NCBI GenBank assembly: GCA_945907105.1
Contig: CAMDSB010000020.1
Coordinates: 1-21,560, forward strand
Source: Rickettsia typhi
Lineage (GTDB): Bacteria; Pseudomonadota; Alphaproteobacteria; Rickettsiales; Rickettsiaceae
Reading direction: 5' to 3'
Length of the DNA: 21,560 bases
Below the pieces are notes generated by a model, which worked only from the letters and a program-made list of their open reading frames with translations, made no database searches and had not been told where the DNA came from. Position numbers and translations under genes: made by a program. This document shows, in pieces, positions 1 through 10,115 of the stretch; positions within the stretch are counted from its first letter, which is position 1; the number at the start of each line of letters is the position of its first letter.

Positions 1-2
1 CC

Positions 3-1283
3 ACTCATTTTCACAAATGGTATAAAAATGGTTACAAATATTCTTTAGACCTAATCAATGGAATTAGAGATAAAGATGATTGTCACTATGTGATAAAGTA
101 CTTTGTCAATGGATTTGATCAATCTCATATTAGTATGAGAGGGTATATAACTTTGCCCGTTGATATGTATCCTGGAATTATTAGTGCAAAAAATGGGGAT
201 GGGCATTATATTTTTTACAAACACCCAGCTCTTGAATATTTAAGGGATGTAAGCGTTGGAGATAAGATTACGCATATCAATGATATTGAGATAGGAGAGT
301 ACTACAAAGACTATTTAGAGCCATTTTATGCCAATGATGATTCAGAATTAACTCGCGTTTCTGCGAGTGTGTATGCGCTTATAATTGACGGAAACAGATT
401 CAAGCCAAACCCTAAAACTGTCACGATCATTCATGATGGTCAACCTATAACAATTGAGTTGAAATATACAGAGCTCAATGGCAATGCTCTTGTAGCAGTA
501 AAAAAACTTAGACAGCCAGAGGTCAATGAGTCATTTAAAGTAGAAATGGTGTCAAATGGTGTTTGGATAAAAATCCCAAGTTTTTTCCCAAGTCGTAAGG
601 AGGCTGTATATTTTACTGGTATGCTATCTGTGTTAAAAAAAGATTTGGCAAAAGAAGATTATATTTTATTTGATATGCGAGGAAATAGAGGTGGAGCAAT
701 AAAATGGTCTGTTCCCATTATCAGAAACCTCTGGGGTGATGCTTACATTAAGTCTCTCGGGGCTGCGCATGATTATAATAAAGATTGGATAAAAAAACTT
801 AGGATTAGTAAAGATAATTTTGCTGAATTCCAAAAGACATATGGACCTGAGGCTAGTAAGGCGTATGCCTCGTCTCTTAAAAAGGGAGAAGATTTTTTTG
901 TTAAAAAATGGAGTATTTACGAGGATGAAGACAATCTTTACACCAATGAAGATAGTTCGCCCTTTAAAGCTAAAATATATGTACTTACGGATAGCTTTTG
1001 TCGGAGTACATGTTGGAATTTTGTAAAGGAGTTAGAGCAAATTCCTGGTGTTGTTCACATTGGGGGGAAAACTGCTGTTCAGAGTATCTATTCTTATGCT
1101 AAACAAGATCGTTCACCGAGTGAGCATTTCGATATATTCTATCCGACGCAAATCAGGGTTAAACCAGATAGTAAATTAGGGGAAGCTTTGGTACCTTTGC
1201 ATGTATACGAAGGAAATTTTAAGGATGAAGCCAAAGTTATTGATTGGGTCTTGTCTATAATAGAAAAGGATGTTTCTTTGTAG
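3..1283 (+). CDS. S41-family (tail-specific protease-like) peptidase, 5' end outside window
   Basis: The frame stays open from base 3 through the GTG at 90, so the gene begins left of the window and that GTG is probably internal. The protein resembles C-terminal processing peptidases of family S41. It has a DMRGNRGG stretch (family motif D-x-R-G-N-x-G-G) near 675-700 and a downstream VLTDSFCRST segment matching the nucleophile region. The likely catalytic Ser is the AGT codon at 1005-1007. A GGKT sequence follows near 1063, where family members have a conserved glycine-threonine strand. The central part (about 230-470) may be a PDZ-like substrate-binding region. The nucleophile surroundings (Cys, Arg and Trp instead of the usual T-A-S-A-S-E) are unusual, so the enzyme may be divergent or degraded in activity. 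A signal peptide cannot be judged because the N-terminus is missing. The family assignment is fairly sure; the substrate is unknown. Confidence 0.72.
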   Translation, partial: THFHKWYKNGYKYSLDLINGIRDKDDCHYVIKYFVNGFDQSHISMRGYITLPVDMYPGIISAKNGDGHYIFYKHPALEYLRDVSVGDKITHINDIEIGEYYKDYLEPFYANDDSELTRVSASVYALIIDGNRFKPNPKTVTIIHDGQPITIELKYTELNGNALVAVKKLRQPEVNESFKVEMVSNGVWIKIPSFFPSRKEAVYFTGMLSVLKKDLAKEDYILFDMRGNRGGAIKWSVPIIRNLWGDAYIKSLGAAHDYNKDWIKKLRISKDNFAEFQKTYGPEASKAYASSLKKGEDFFVKKWSIYEDEDNLYTNEDSSPFKAKIYVLTDSFCRSTCWNFVKELEQIPGVVHIGGKTAVQSIYSYAKQDRSPSEHFDIFYPTQIRVKPDSKLGEALVPLHVYEGNFKDEAKVIDWVLSIIEKDVSL

Positions 1284-1373
1284 TTAAAAGCATTAGTAAA
1301 AAAATATATAGATTGCAATCAATGTTATTCTGAGTTGATTTATGGATGACTGTTGTTGTTTATAAAATATAAC

Positions 1374-1411
1374 TCTCTGGCAGAGATAAGTAAGAACTTT
1401 TTTTAGTTCTT
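1374..1411. promoter_or_regulatory. two small inverted repeats upstream of tlc
   Basis: TCTCTG-G-CAGAGA lies at 1374-1386, and AAGAACT-6T-AGTTCTT (7-bp stem) at 1392-1411. They sit between the peptidase stop (1283) and the tlc start (1483). No T-run follows the second stem, so a classical intrinsic terminator is not clear. They could end the peptidase transcript or form part of the tlc leader. Seen in sequence; the role is a guess. Confidence 0.25.
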
Positions 1412-1482
1412 GACTAAATGTACTTGTGTATATAGTATACAGACCTAGCCGATGGAACAACATTTGGGTTAGAGCTATACTT

Positions 1483-3051
1483 ATGACGCATATTTCAGAA
1501 AAAGATTCAAACGTAACTAAAATTTCTGAAATTATCTCTCCTACATCTTCAAAATTTATAAAATTCCTAGATTATATTTGGCCAGTTTATAAGAACGAGC
1601 TACCAAAGTTTTTATCTATTACGCTGTTAATGTTTTGTATATTGGGAATTCAAAACTTAATCCGTGCAATGAAGGATAGTGTAATCAACACTATGATTGG
1701 TGTAGAAACAATTTCGTTTCTTAAGTTCTGGGGCGTGCTGCCTGCATCATTTATAGTAGCAATTATCTATGTTAAGTTAGTAAGCGTTATGAAAGGAGAG
1801 AGTATATTATATCTTATAATGTCTGTCTTTCTAAGCTTCTTTTTCTTATTTGCTTTTTATCTATTTCCTAATCACGAACTAATTCATTTATCTCCGGAGA
1901 CTGCAAATAAATTGGTCGCTAGTTTTCCGAATTTAAAATGGTTTATATTGCTTTTATCTAATTGGAGTTTCTCCTTGTTTTATGTGATTGCAGAGCTATG
2001 GCCTAGCGCTGTGTTTGCTCTTTTATTTTGGCAGTTTGTGAATAAAATTACATCAGTAGATGAGTCGAAAAGATTCTATCCTCTTTTTGGGTTGTTAGGG
2101 CAAACCGGTTTGTATTTAACTGGAACATTTTTAGTAAATTTGCAGATTATAAATGATTATTTTACTAATATATATGGGCTTGAGGGAGGTGCAAGTGTAG
2201 TCTCAATTCAAATAGTTATGTCTGTTGTTACGATCCTTGGAATCATAGCGCTTGGATCATTTTGGTTTCTGAATCACAAGATTTTAGATATTGCTACAGC
2301 AGAAAATCTTCAATTCAGAGTCAAGAAAAATCAGCTTACTTTAAAAGAAAGCTTTAAGATGATTATTCAATCAAGATATATAAGATTGATCACAATTTTA
2401 CTTATTTGCTATGGTATCGCCATTAATATGGTTGAAGGACCATGGAAAGCAGAAGCTGCCAAAATATATAAGACTCCGACTGAATTTGCTGCGTTTATAG
2501 GCAATTACCTGAGTTATACTGGCATATTGACAATTTTCTTTGTATTGCTTGGCTCAAATATTGTGAGAATATTAGGGTGGTTTTCAGCTGCAGTGATAAC
2601 TCCCATCATGGTTTTGGTTACGGGGCTTGGCTTTTTTGTTGTTGCAAATTTTGATCCTGTTGCAACTTATATGATGATGTCATTTGCTTTTACTGATCCC
2701 ATTATGCTAGCCATTGTAATTGGTGCTATTCAAAATGTACTTAGTAAATCAAGCAAATATACTTTGTTTGATTCTACCAAAGAAATGTCATATGTGCCGC
2801 TTGATGAACAGCTTAAAACCAGAGGTAAAGCTGCCGCTGATATGATTGGCACGAAGCTTGGCAAGTCCACTAGCGCGCTATTACAATCAATGATATTTGT
2901 TATCTTTCCCGCGGCTACATACTCTTCAATCTCGGTATATTTGATGGGTATATTTGCAGTAGTGTGTATCATCTGGGTATGGGCAGTGATAGAACTAAAT
3001 AAAGAATATACTAATGCCTGTAGCACGCACGGAGAGGAGAGTTTTTTCTAA
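1483..3051 (+). CDS. tlc: Tlc-family nucleotide transporter (ATP/ADP translocase)
   Basis: This is a 522-residue polytopic inner-membrane protein of the NTT/Tlc family, with about 12 hydrophobic segments. Family members in Rickettsiales and Chlamydiae exchange host ATP for bacterial ADP, and some paralogs carry other nucleotides. Diagnostic stretches include RAMKDSVINTMIG followed by ETISFLKFWGVLP near the N-terminus, an ELWPS segment mid-protein, EGPWKAEAAKIY with its charged residues, and DSTKEMSYVPLDEQ followed by GKAAADMIG near the C-terminus. An in-frame GTG at 1426 would add 19 residues. I prefer the ATG at 1483 because the extension is not Tlc-like and 522 aa is close to the usual 500-520. 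Which of the several Tlc paralog specificities applies cannot be decided from sequence alone. It stands alone, with non-coding sequence of about 200 bases or more on both sides. Confidence 0.93.
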   Translation: MTHISEKDSNVTKISEIISPTSSKFIKFLDYIWPVYKNELPKFLSITLLMFCILGIQNLIRAMKDSVINTMIGVETISFLKFWGVLPASFIVAIIYVKLVSVMKGESILYLIMSVFLSFFFLFAFYLFPNHELIHLSPETANKLVASFPNLKWFILLLSNWSFSLFYVIAELWPSAVFALLFWQFVNKITSVDESKRFYPLFGLLGQTGLYLTGTFLVNLQIINDYFTNIYGLEGGASVVSIQIVMSVVTILGIIALGSFWFLNHKILDIATAENLQFRVKKNQLTLKESFKMIIQSRYIRLITILLICYGIAINMVEGPWKAEAAKIYKTPTEFAAFIGNYLSYTGILTIFFVLLGSNIVRILGWFSAAVITPIMVLVTGLGFFVVANFDPVATYMMMSFAFTDPIMLAIVIGAIQNVLSKSSKYTLFDSTKEMSYVPLDEQLKTRGKAAADMIGTKLGKSTSALLQSMIFVIFPAATYSSISVYLMGIFAVVCIIWVWAVIELNKEYTNACSTHGEESFF

Positions 3052-3170
3052 GAAATAACGCTTATAATCTTAACAAGCTCAATATCTAACTATAAAAAGA
3101 TATTTCAAATCAAAAAATCAATAAATCAATTGGAAAATTTCTTTGCTTTGGCAGTGGAGGCAACATTATG

Positions 3171-3188
3171 ATTTTTTAAATAAAAAAT
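3171..3188. repeat. 18-bp all-AT palindrome between tlc and ppdK
   Basis: A perfect palindrome of eight bases (ATTTTTTA), two central A, and the reverse complement. It lies 120 bases after tlc and 105 before ppdK. It contains no G or C, so chance in this AT-rich spacer is quite possible. No other structure was seen in the 242-base gap. Confidence 0.25.
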
Positions 3189-3293
3189 ACTCTATTTTGA
3201 TTGAAGGAAGATAATAAATATTGTATAAGCTGCTAGAGTTCAAGATGCAATTACGCATTTTTATAGTATCTTCTTATTACAAGGCATTTTTCC

Positions 3294-5957
3294 ATGGACA
3301 AGCTAATATATTATTTCAGCAAGTCGGCCTCGGATGGGGACTCTTCAATGAAAAATATACTAGGTGGCAAGGGGGCTAATCTAGCTCAAATGTGCAAACT
3401 TGGGCTTCCAATACCACCTGGATTCACTATATCAAGTGAGCTTTCTACAAAATATATTTCAAAGCAACTACATTTAACAGAAAGATTTCTAACGGAGTTG
3501 CATCAATATATCAATAAATTAGAGCAAGAAGTTGGTAAGAAATTTGGGGGCAACACAAACCCATTGCTGATCTCAGTTAGGTCTGGAGCCAAGGTATCTA
3601 TGCCTGGAATGATGGATACTATACTTAATCTGGGCATGAATGATGAAGTTGCTGCAGCATTGGCAAAAGCAACCTCAAATCCTAAATTTGCTTATGACAG
3701 TTATAGGCGTTTCTTAGAAATGTTTGCTACTGTGGTTTTTGAAATTGCAAGCTATCATTTTGAAGAAATCCTTGAAAATCATAAGGATAGTCATAATATC
3801 GGCAAAGATAGTGACTTGAGTGAAGAAGATTTAAAAGAAATAATTATTAAGTATAAGACTGTTATTAAGAAATATACTGGAAAAGAATTTGAATCAGACC
3901 CACTCGAACAACTTAAATGCGCTATTGAAGCAGTCCTAAAATCTTGGATGAGTCCAAGAGCAATAGCTTACCGTGCAATTCACAATATCGACGAAGATAT
4001 GGGCACAGCAGTAACCATTCAATCCATGGTATTTGGTAACAAAGGAGAGGACTCTGCTACTGGTGTAGTATTTACTCGAAACCCATCCACTGGAGAAAGA
4101 AGAATTTTCGGTGAATTTCTTATTAATGCACAAGGCGAGGATGTAGTTGCAGGAACTAGGACTCCTTTTCCGATATTAGCATCTAATGGTGGGAATGGTG
4201 GATCAATGCAAGAGCAAATGCCCCAGCAATATGAAGAACTAGTTCAAGTATGCAATAAGCTAGAGTTACATTTCAAAGATATGCAAGATATTGAATTTAC
4301 CATCGAAGAAGGTAAATTATACATTTTGCAAACAAGAAGAGGAAAACGATCAGCAGCATCTTCTGTAAAAATAGCTGTTGATATGGTAAGTGAAGGAGTT
4401 ATAGACAAACGTGATGCTTTGATGAGAATAGAGCCTAGCTCTTTGAATCAACTCCTGCACACGGCAATTGATTATTCGTCAAATCCACAAGTTATTGCAA
4501 CAGGTTTGCCTGCATCTCCTGGAGCAAATACTGGTATAGTGGTTTTCTCTCCCTATGATGCAGAAGAGCTAGCTCATCATCATAAAGTAATTTTGGTACG
4601 AAACGATACTAGCCCCGAAGATATTAAGGGTATGCATGTTTCGGTGGGAATAGTTACTGCGCGTGGAGGCATGACATCTCACGCCGCCGTAGTTGCAAGA
4701 GGGATGGGGAAACCATGCATATGTGGTATCAATAGCTTGATAGTTAATGAAAAGAAAAAGATATTTACCACCGCTTCTGGTTATCAAGTCGCGCAAGGTG
4801 ATACCATAACGATAGATGGATCCACGGGCAAAATTATTGTTGGTGATGTAAAGTTGGTAGAACCAGGATTTTCAGCAGAATTTAATACCATACTAGAATG
4901 GGCTGATCAAGAAAGAAGGCTGGAAGTTAGGGCTAACGCTGAAACTGCTCTGGATGCAACTGTAGCACTTAAATTCGGTGCAAGCGGTATAGGACTATGC
5001 AGAACAGAGCATATGTTTTTTGACAATAAAAAAATTCCGCTGGTCAGAGAGATGATCATAGCACAAAGTTATGAACAAAGAATCAGCGCTATTGAAAAGC
5101 TAAAGCCGCTGCAAGTGGCTGACTTTAAATCTTTATTTGAAATTATGGCCGGAAGGCCTGTTAATATTAGGCTTCTTGATCCGCCACTGCATGAATTTCT
5201 GCCAACTGACGAAAAAGATAAATTAGAGCTAGCTGATGCTTTGAATATATCGATTTCTGTTATAGATCACAGGTTGCACGCATTACATGAGATAAATCCT
5301 ATGCTTGGTCATAGAGGGTGCCGGCTTGGTATTTCATATCCAGAGATATACATCATGCAAGTAGAGGCAATACTTGAAGCGATTGTTCAAGTGCAATCCG
5401 AGCAGGGGACTTATTGTGTTTTGGAGCTAATGATACCTTTGATTTCCGATGTAAAAGAGCTAGAGAGAATCAATGATTATGTACATGAAGCCATTAATTC
5501 AATGGAAGTAAAGTATCAAACAAAGTTCAATGTAAAACTCGGGACAATGATCGAATTGCCTAGAGCCGCTCTTACAGCTGATAAAATTGCAAATCACGTT
5601 GAGTATTTTAGCTTTGGTTCAAACGATCTAACTCAGACTACGTATGGTATTTCAAGAGACGATGTAAGCTCATTTTTACCTGATTATATAGACCAAAAAA
5701 TATTTACACAGGATCCATTTTCTCAGATTGATATTGAGGGTGTAGGGAAGCTTATCACTATGGCTATTGAAAAAGGCAAATCAGTTAATCCAGATCTTAC
5801 AGTGGGGGTCTGTGGCGAACACGCTGGTGATCCTTACTCAATTGATTTTTTCCATCTTGCTGGTCTTGATTATATTTCATGTTCTCCATATCGTATTCCA
5901 ATAGCGCGCGTTGCTGCGGCTCGAAGTAAAATTATGTCATTAAGAAGGTACGAATGA
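3294..5957 (+). CDS. ppdK: pyruvate, phosphate dikinase
   Basis: PPDK interconverts pyruvate + ATP + Pi and PEP + AMP + PPi in the cytosol. At 887 residues it has the full family length. The N-terminal ATP-grasp domain begins with the [10 protein letters not shown] signature (about 25-34) and includes [16 protein letters not shown]. The central swivelling domain holds [18 protein letters not shown], with the phospho-accepting His463. The C-terminal PEP/pyruvate barrel carries the [10 protein letters not shown] segment, ELMIPL, the [14 protein letters not shown] signature and the catalytic [10 protein letters not shown] with Cys840. No key residue is missing. An AAGG about 10 bases before the ATG may be the ribosome site. 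The stop overlaps the prfA start in ATGA, so the two are probably cotranscribed and translationally coupled. In obligate intracellular bacteria PPDK may supply PEP from imported pyruvate, or run in the ATP-forming direction using PPi; which one holds here is inference. Confidence 0.97.
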   Translation: MDKLIYYFSKSASDGDSSMKNILGGKGANLAQMCKLGLPIPPGFTISSELSTKYISKQLHLTERFLTELHQYINKLEQEVGKKFGGNTNPLLISVRSGAKVSMPGMMDTILNLGMNDEVAAALAKATSNPKFAYDSYRRFLEMFATVVFEIASYHFEEILENHKDSHNIGKDSDLSEEDLKEIIIKYKTVIKKYTGKEFESDPLEQLKCAIEAVLKSWMSPRAIAYRAIHNIDEDMGTAVTIQSMVFGNKGEDSATGVVFTRNPSTGERRIFGEFLINAQGEDVVAGTRTPFPILASNGGNGGSMQEQMPQQYEELVQVCNKLELHFKDMQDIEFTIEEGKLYILQTRRGKRSAASSVKIAVDMVSEGVIDKRDALMRIEPSSLNQLLHTAIDYSSNPQVIATGLPASPGANTGIVVFSPYDAEELAHHHKVILVRNDTSPEDIKGMHVSVGIVTARGGMTSHAAVVARGMGKPCICGINSLIVNEKKKIFTTASGYQVAQGDTITIDGSTGKIIVGDVKLVEPGFSAEFNTILEWADQERRLEVRANAETALDATVALKFGASGIGLCRTEHMFFDNKKIPLVREMIIAQSYEQRISAIEKLKPLQVADFKSLFEIMAGRPVNIRLLDPPLHEFLPTDEKDKLELADALNISISVIDHRLHALHEINPMLGHRGCRLGISYPEIYIMQVEAILEAIVQVQSEQGTYCVLELMIPLISDVKELERINDYVHEAINSMEVKYQTKFNVKLGTMIELPRAALTADKIANHVEYFSFGSNDLTQTTYGISRDDVSSFLPDYIDQKIFTQDPFSQIDIEGVGKLITMAIEKGKSVNPDLTVGVCGEHAGDPYSIDFFHLAGLDYISCSPYRIPIARVAAARSKIMSLRRYE

Positions 5958-7021
5958 GCTTTGAAGGGAATTTAGATAAAATTTTGCAACGACAAGCTGA
6001 GCTTTCAGAGAAGCTTTCGAGCGGTATCAGAGGGGATGATTTTGTTCAAGCGTCTAAGGATTATTCTGAGCTAGAACCCATTGTTGAAAAAATCACTGAG
6101 TACAAAAAAGCGATAACTGACCTTGATGGTGCAAAAGAGATAGTTAATGATCTAGATATCGATGCTGAAACAAAAGAATTGGCAGAAGAAGAAATAAGAG
6201 ATCTAGGGACAAAGCTAATCCGACTGGAACGTGAGGTGAAAATTGCTTTACTACCTAAAGATGAAGCTGATAGTAAGGGAGCCATAATTGAAATACGAGG
6301 CGGTACTGGAGGAGAAGAGGCGGCTCTTTTTGCAGCAGATTTATTTGCTATGTATCAAAGATATGCAGCCATAAAAGGATGGAAATTTGAGATACTTTCA
6401 ATTTCTGAAATTGGTGTAGGTGGTTATAAAGATGCTTCTGCCCTAATAAAAGGAGATGGTGTTTTTTCCAGATTAAAATTTGAATCTGGAGTGCACCGTG
6501 TTCAGCGCGTACCGCAAACAGAATCAAGCGGAAGAATCCATACTTCAGCCGCAACTGTTGCTGTTCTTCCTGAAGCAGAAGAGGTTGACATTAAAATTGA
6601 AGATAAAGACCTTAGGATTGATACATATAGAGCCTCCGGTGCAGGTGGACAGCACGTAAACACAACGGATTCTGCTGTGCGTATTACTCATATCCCAACT
6701 GGAGTAGTTGTTGCGATTCAGGATGAAAAATCACAACATAAAAATAAAGCAAAAGCGATGAAGATTTTGCGTTCTAGAATTTATGAAGAAGAGAGAAGGG
6801 CAAGGGATGCCGAACGTGCAAGCTCAAGAAAAGAGCAAATTGGATCAGGAGATAGATCAGAACGTATCAGAACATATAATTTTCCCCAAAGTAGAATAAG
6901 TGATCATCGTATTAATTTAACATTATACAAAATAGAAGAAGTCCTAAGAGAAGGAAAGTTAGACGAGTTCATCGACGCATTGATCTCAGATGATGAGGCT
7001 AAAAGGCTAGCTGAGGTTTAG
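5954..7021 (+). CDS. prfA: peptide chain release factor 1
   Basis: RF1 recognises UAA and UAG stop codons and triggers hydrolysis of peptidyl-tRNA on the ribosome. The 355-residue length matches the family. The stop-codon-reading PxT motif appears as P187-Q188-T189 within [20 protein letters not shown]; the PxT form marks RF1, whereas RF2 has SPF. The catalytic GGQ is G231-G232-Q233 in [19 protein letters not shown], the region where PrmC methylates Gln. The C-terminus has the typical [17 protein letters not shown] segment. Translation likely starts at the ATG in the ATGA overlap with ppdK. The stop codon overlaps, tail to tail, the end of the ankyrin-like gene on the other strand, so the two transcripts converge with no room for a terminator between the coding ends. 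Confidence 0.97.
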   Translation: MSFEGNLDKILQRQAELSEKLSSGIRGDDFVQASKDYSELEPIVEKITEYKKAITDLDGAKEIVNDLDIDAETKELAEEEIRDLGTKLIRLEREVKIALLPKDEADSKGAIIEIRGGTGGEEAALFAADLFAMYQRYAAIKGWKFEILSISEIGVGGYKDASALIKGDGVFSRLKFESGVHRVQRVPQTESSGRIHTSAATVAVLPEAEEVDIKIEDKDLRIDTYRASGAGGQHVNTTDSAVRITHIPTGVVVAIQDEKSQHKNKAKAMKILRSRIYEEERRARDAERASSRKEQIGSGDRSERIRTYNFPQSRISDHRINLTLYKIEEVLREGKLDEFIDALISDDEAKRLAEV

Positions 7022-7536
7022 CCTTCGTCCCAAAACTCTCCTAGAACATCATTGGCCCCACCTAAACAACTATCATAACTTTGGTTACTATTTCTATGAA
7101 AAATATCTAGAGCCTTAGAAGTGTTGGACTTATCTAAGTAGTTATCTGCAACATATTGAGGCATATCCATATCTGAAACAGCCCACGAAATTTTATTATA
7201 ATTACAATTTGATGCGAGGTTTACAGCTGTATGCCCCTCTTCATTAATACTATTGAGAGCCCTATCACTCATTAATTCCGTAATGTTTCTCACTAAATCA
7301 ATAATATTATCCAGTTGCGTTTTATCAAGTTGAGTATATTTTATATGTTCTACAATATGATGAAGTATAGTTCCTTTACTGTCATTTAGATCAAAATCTT
7401 CTGCCTTTTCTATTCTTGAAATAAGGTTGTCGCATGTTGTTAAGCCTATTGCTTTTATCTTTGTAACAAATTCTTTGGTGGTTGATTCTATTTTTTTTAT
7501 TTTTCTAATAGAGGACGAATTTTGAAATTTTGACAT
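7018..7536 (-). CDS. hypothetical protein with degenerate ankyrin-like repeats
   Basis: A 172-residue protein without a signal peptide or membrane segment. Two stretches look like worn ankyrin helices: [14 protein letters not shown] (51-64, compare D-x-x-G-x-T-x-L-H) and [18 protein letters not shown] (95-112, compare N-x-x-G-x-T-A-x-x-L-A). The N-terminal 30 residues are basic ([15 protein letters not shown]). Ankyrin proteins are common in Rickettsiales and some are secreted effectors, but nothing here proves secretion and the repeats are weak. The reading frame is intact and its end overlaps the prfA stop by 4 bases. It lies just downstream of scoB with a 33-base gap, so it could be the last gene of a scoA-scoB transcript. 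The gene is likely real; its function is unknown. Confidence 0.6.
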   Translation of the reverse strand: MSKFQNSSSIRKIKKIESTTKEFVTKIKAIGLTTCDNLISRIEKAEDFDLNDSKGTILHHIVEHIKYTQLDKTQLDNIIDLVRNITELMSDRALNSINEEGHTAVNLASNCNYNKISWAVSDMDMPQYVADNYLDKSNTSKALDIFHRNSNQSYDSCLGGANDVLGEFWDEG

Positions 7537-7569
7537 AGGATTATGAATTGAAGAGTTTTAGGGAATATA

Positions 7570-8208
7570 TTACCTGGCGTCAATAATTTTTGCTGAGCTT
7601 CTTTGGACAATTTCTTCGAATTCAACAGAGTCTGTCTTTTTAATAAGTTTTATTACATTATCTCCAACATCAAAAACACCAATATCAGTAATAATTCTAT
7701 CTACTACTCCAACACCAGTTAAGGGTAGGGTGCATTTATCAACAAGCTTAGGCGCACCATCCTTTGAATTATGGGTCATCAGAACTACTACTCTTTTGAT
7801 ATTAGCTACAAGATCCATAGCGCCACCCATGCCCTTAATCATTTTACCAGGCACAGCCCAGTTAGCTAGGTCTCCATTTGTTGAAACCTCAAGTGCACCA
7901 AGTATAGTAAGATCAATATGGCTTCCTCTAATCATTGCAAATGAAGCTGCGCTGTCAAAATAACTACTTTGAGGGAGTTCAGTAATAGTTTGTTTGCCAG
8001 CATTAATAAGGTCAGCGTCTTCTTGGCCTTCATAGGGGAAAGGTCCCATTCCTAGCATACCATTTTCACTCTGGAAGCTTACATTAATGCCCTTAGGTAT
8101 AAAATTTGTAATACTCGTTGGTATACCAATACCCAGATTAATAAACTGCCCATCCTTCAGTTCCATTTGCGCTGCAATTTGGCACATTTCATCTATTGAC
8201 CAGGACAT
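7570..8208 (-). CDS. scoB: 3-oxoacid CoA-transferase subunit B
   Basis: This is the beta subunit of succinyl-CoA:3-ketoacid CoA-transferase, which moves CoA between succinyl-CoA and acetoacetate through a glutamyl-CoA intermediate. The catalytic Glu48 lies in the [13 protein letters not shown] motif. NLGIGIPT (about 24-31) and the [18 protein letters not shown] stretch are also typical. Length is 212 residues, as expected for a separate B subunit. The start ATG overlaps the scoA stop as TAATG, so the two subunits are translationally coupled and should be made in similar amounts. The enzyme could use acetoacetate or branched-chain or PHB-type intermediates as substrate; the exact 3-oxoacid cannot be read from sequence. 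Confidence 0.94.
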   Translation of the reverse strand: MSWSIDEMCQIAAQMELKDGQFINLGIGIPTSITNFIPKGINVSFQSENGMLGMGPFPYEGQEDADLINAGKQTITELPQSSYFDSAASFAMIRGSHIDLTILGALEVSTNGDLANWAVPGKMIKGMGGAMDLVANIKRVVVLMTHNSKDGAPKLVDKCTLPLTGVGVVDRIITDIGVFDVGDNVIKLIKKTDSVEFEEIVQRSSAKIIDAR

Positions 8209-8915
8209 TACTTCGCCTCTTTAGTTCTTACGGTTATTTTTTCAATTCTCTTTTTATAGTTTGCTCCTTTAAACAGCCTATGAATATATATAGCAGGACT
8301 ATGGATATTAGCTGCCTCAAGCTCTCCAGTTTCAACGATTTCTTCTACTTCACAGATAGTTAACTTAGCTGCCGTTGCCATTATTGGATTGAAGTTTCTT
8401 GCAGTTTTATTGTATATAACATTACCAAATTTATCAGCTTTATAACCCTTGATAATTGCAATATCTGCTAAAAGAGATTTTTCCATAACATATTGTTCGC
8501 CGTTAAATTCTCTAATTTCCTTTCCTTCGGCAACAATTGTTCCAACACCAGTTCTCGTATAAAAAGCAGGTATACCTGCTCCAGCTGCTCTGATACGTTC
8601 AGCCAGAGTTCCCTGGGGAGTAAGTTCGAGTTCTAGAGTTCCGTCAAGGTACATTTTTTCAAAAGTTTTGTTTTCGCCAACATAGGATGAGATCATTTTT
8701 CTAATCTGACCATTTTTGAGGAGAAGGCCTAAGCCAAAGTCATCAATACCACAGTTGTTGCTAACTATTGTTAAATTCTTCACTCCAGATTTTTCTATTG
8801 CTGAAATTATATTTTCTGGGATGCCACAAAGACCGAACCCACCTGCATGTATAAGCATTCCATCTCGGAGCACTCCTGCTATGGATTCTTCTGCATTATT
8901 AAAAAACTTTGTCAT
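8208..8915 (-). CDS. scoA: 3-oxoacid CoA-transferase subunit A
   Basis: This is the alpha subunit of succinyl-CoA:3-ketoacid CoA-transferase. The N-terminal glycine-rich [15 protein letters not shown] stretch (about 23-37) is the family's CoA-binding signature, and it is followed by [13 protein letters not shown] and [25 protein letters not shown], both characteristic. At 235 residues it has the normal length. It is the first gene of the leftward scoA-scoB unit and diverges from the GNAT gene across a 167-base spacer that contains a good sigma70-like promoter for it. No strong Shine-Dalgarno sequence precedes the ATG. All expected landmarks are present, so the transferase should be functional. 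Confidence 0.94.
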   Translation of the reverse strand: MTKFFNNAEESIAGVLRDGMLIHAGGFGLCGIPENIISAIEKSGVKNLTIVSNNCGIDDFGLGLLLKNGQIRKMISSYVGENKTFEKMYLDGTLELELTPQGTLAERIRAAGAGIPAFYTRTGVGTIVAEGKEIREFNGEQYVMEKSLLADIAIIKGYKADKFGNVIYNKTARNFNPIMATAAKLTICEVEEIVETGELEAANIHSPAIYIHRLFKGANYKKRIEKITVRTKEAK

Positions 8916-8950
8916 TGCTGGTTGAGGCTCGTTATTGATTGTAATTCACC

Positions 8951-8980
8951 ATTATATACCTAAGCGAGACCAGAAGACAA
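8951..8980 (-). promoter_or_regulatory. candidate sigma70 promoter for scoA-scoB
   Basis: Read on the minus strand, TTGTCT (8980-8975) is followed after 18 bases by a perfect TATAAT (8956-8951). This puts the start of transcription about 30 bases before the scoA ATG. Four of six -35 positions match the consensus. Seen in sequence; activity is inferred. Confidence 0.5.
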
Positions 8981-9082
8981 AATTCTATTGTTAGAACTAT
9001 AGTTGTTTATTGACTTATAGTGTTTTATTGTTTACCACTTACATATCCTGGAGATGGTTAGAAAAAGTTAGGTATATTAATC

Positions 9083-9577
9083 ATGAAAAGCCACTACATA
9101 ATAAAGAGAGCCAGAGCAGATAATGTTAAGGTATTAAATGATATAATGAAACGTTCTATTGCAATTTGGAACTATTCTGCCAAAGAAGTAGAGCAAGCGA
9201 CCCAAAAACTAGCAATTACAACTGAATCTATAAATAAATCAATATGTTACATTGCAGAGTTAAATGGCTTAATTAAAGGTTTTTTTTGTATAGAACCTAG
9301 CCAAAATGAAGAAACTAGTGACGCGAAGTTTTACATTGAACCAGAGAGTATTAGAGAAGGACTTGGAACAATACTTTGGAAACAAGTTGTTTTCGAACTT
9401 AAAAATAAAGGAATCAAGCATTTCAAAATCTTGGTTGATAGAAACGCACAAGGGTTTTATGAAAAACTAGGTGCAGTAAAAGTTGATGAGCAACCTTCAG
9501 AAATAATAGAAGGTTACATGATTCCTATAATGAAGTATAATATTACCAAAAATGAGATTGTTATAGATGCAACTTGA
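9083..9577 (+). CDS. GNAT-family N-acetyltransferase
   Basis: A 164-residue GCN5-related acetyltransferase that would move an acetyl group from acetyl-CoA to an amine. IREGLG (90-95) fits the acetyl-CoA pyrophosphate loop Q/R-x-x-G-x-G/A apart from its first residue. GFYEKLGA (124-131) is the classic C-terminal Y-E-K-L-G motif. The N-terminal strand [15 protein letters not shown] is usual for the fold. The acceptor cannot be told from sequence; small-molecule, protein and antibiotic substrates all occur in this family. It overlaps pgsA by 11 bases, so the two are probably one transcript with the dehydrogenase that follows. Confidence 0.82.
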   Translation: MKSHYIIKRARADNVKVLNDIMKRSIAIWNYSAKEVEQATQKLAITTESINKSICYIAELNGLIKGFFCIEPSQNEETSDAKFYIEPESIREGLGTILWKQVVFELKNKGIKHFKILVDRNAQGFYEKLGAVKVDEQPSEIIEGYMIPIMKYNITKNEIVIDAT

Positions 9578-10115
9578 TAAAAATATACCGAATTACCTGA
9601 CTATAATAAGACTCGTATCAATCCCAATTATAGTTATGACATTTTATTTCGATGATTCAAAGTTCGCTCATAGGGTTGGTGGGATTGTTTTTGCTTGTGC
9701 TAGCTTGACTGATTTTTTTGATGGCTATTTGGCTAGAAAATACAACCTTATTTCTAGCTTTGGTAGAATGTTTGATCCAATAGCTGATAAAGTTCTCGTT
9801 GGATGCGTATTGGTTATGTTAGTAAAAGATAATAGAGCAGATGAAATACCATGCTTACTTATTCTTGCACGTGAATTTGTTGTTGCGGGTTTGAGAGAGT
9901 TTTTAGCTCAAGTCCAAGTTAGTGTTCCAGTGAGTAGACTTGCTAAAGTCAAAACAACCATCCAGATGGTATCTATGACAATGCTTATAGTTGGTTCTGT
10001 GGGTTCAGGAATAGTGGTTCTAGATTTAGTAGGGCATATAAGTCTCTGGGTAGCAGCTATTTTGACTTTGGTAACAGGTTATTCTTATTTACAAGCATGC
10101 AGCAGGTATTTCTAA
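9567..10115 (+). CDS. pgsA: CDP-diacylglycerol--glycerol-3-phosphate 3-phosphatidyltransferase
   Basis: This inner-membrane enzyme makes phosphatidylglycerol phosphate from CDP-diacylglycerol and glycerol-3-phosphate, the committed step to phosphatidylglycerol and cardiolipin. The CDP-alcohol phosphatidyltransferase signature is complete: D49-x-x-D52-G53-x-x-A56-R57, then G66-x-x-x-D70-x-x-x-D74; these Asp residues bind the metal. Several hydrophobic helices flank it and the 182-residue length is standard. [12 protein letters not shown] at the N-terminus is typical of PgsA rather than of phosphatidylserine synthase. It starts inside the end of the GNAT gene, and its stop overlaps the next start as TAATG, indicating coupled translation. 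Confidence 0.93.
   Translation: MQLDKNIPNYLTIIRLVSIPIIVMTFYFDDSKFAHRVGGIVFACASLTDFFDGYLARKYNLISSFGRMFDPIADKVLVGCVLVMLVKDNRADEIPCLLILAREFVVAGLREFLAQVQVSVPVSRLAKVKTTIQMVSMTMLIVGSVGSGIVVLDLVGHISLWVAAILTLVTGYSYLQACSRYF

Noticed and set aside
1426..1482. GTG start 57 bases upstream of the chosen tlc start
   Set aside because: The added 19 residues do not resemble Tlc N-termini and the hairpin at 1392-1411 lies directly before it; the ATG at 1483 gives a normal length.
2730..3026. 98-codon open frame opposite tlc
   Set aside because: It lies fully within tlc on the other strand; low-complexity composition and no ribosome site.
10097..10114. ATG six codons upstream of the gabD start
   Set aside because: The extra residues are unlike the family, and the TAATG overlap at 10115 matches the coupling seen elsewhere in the window.
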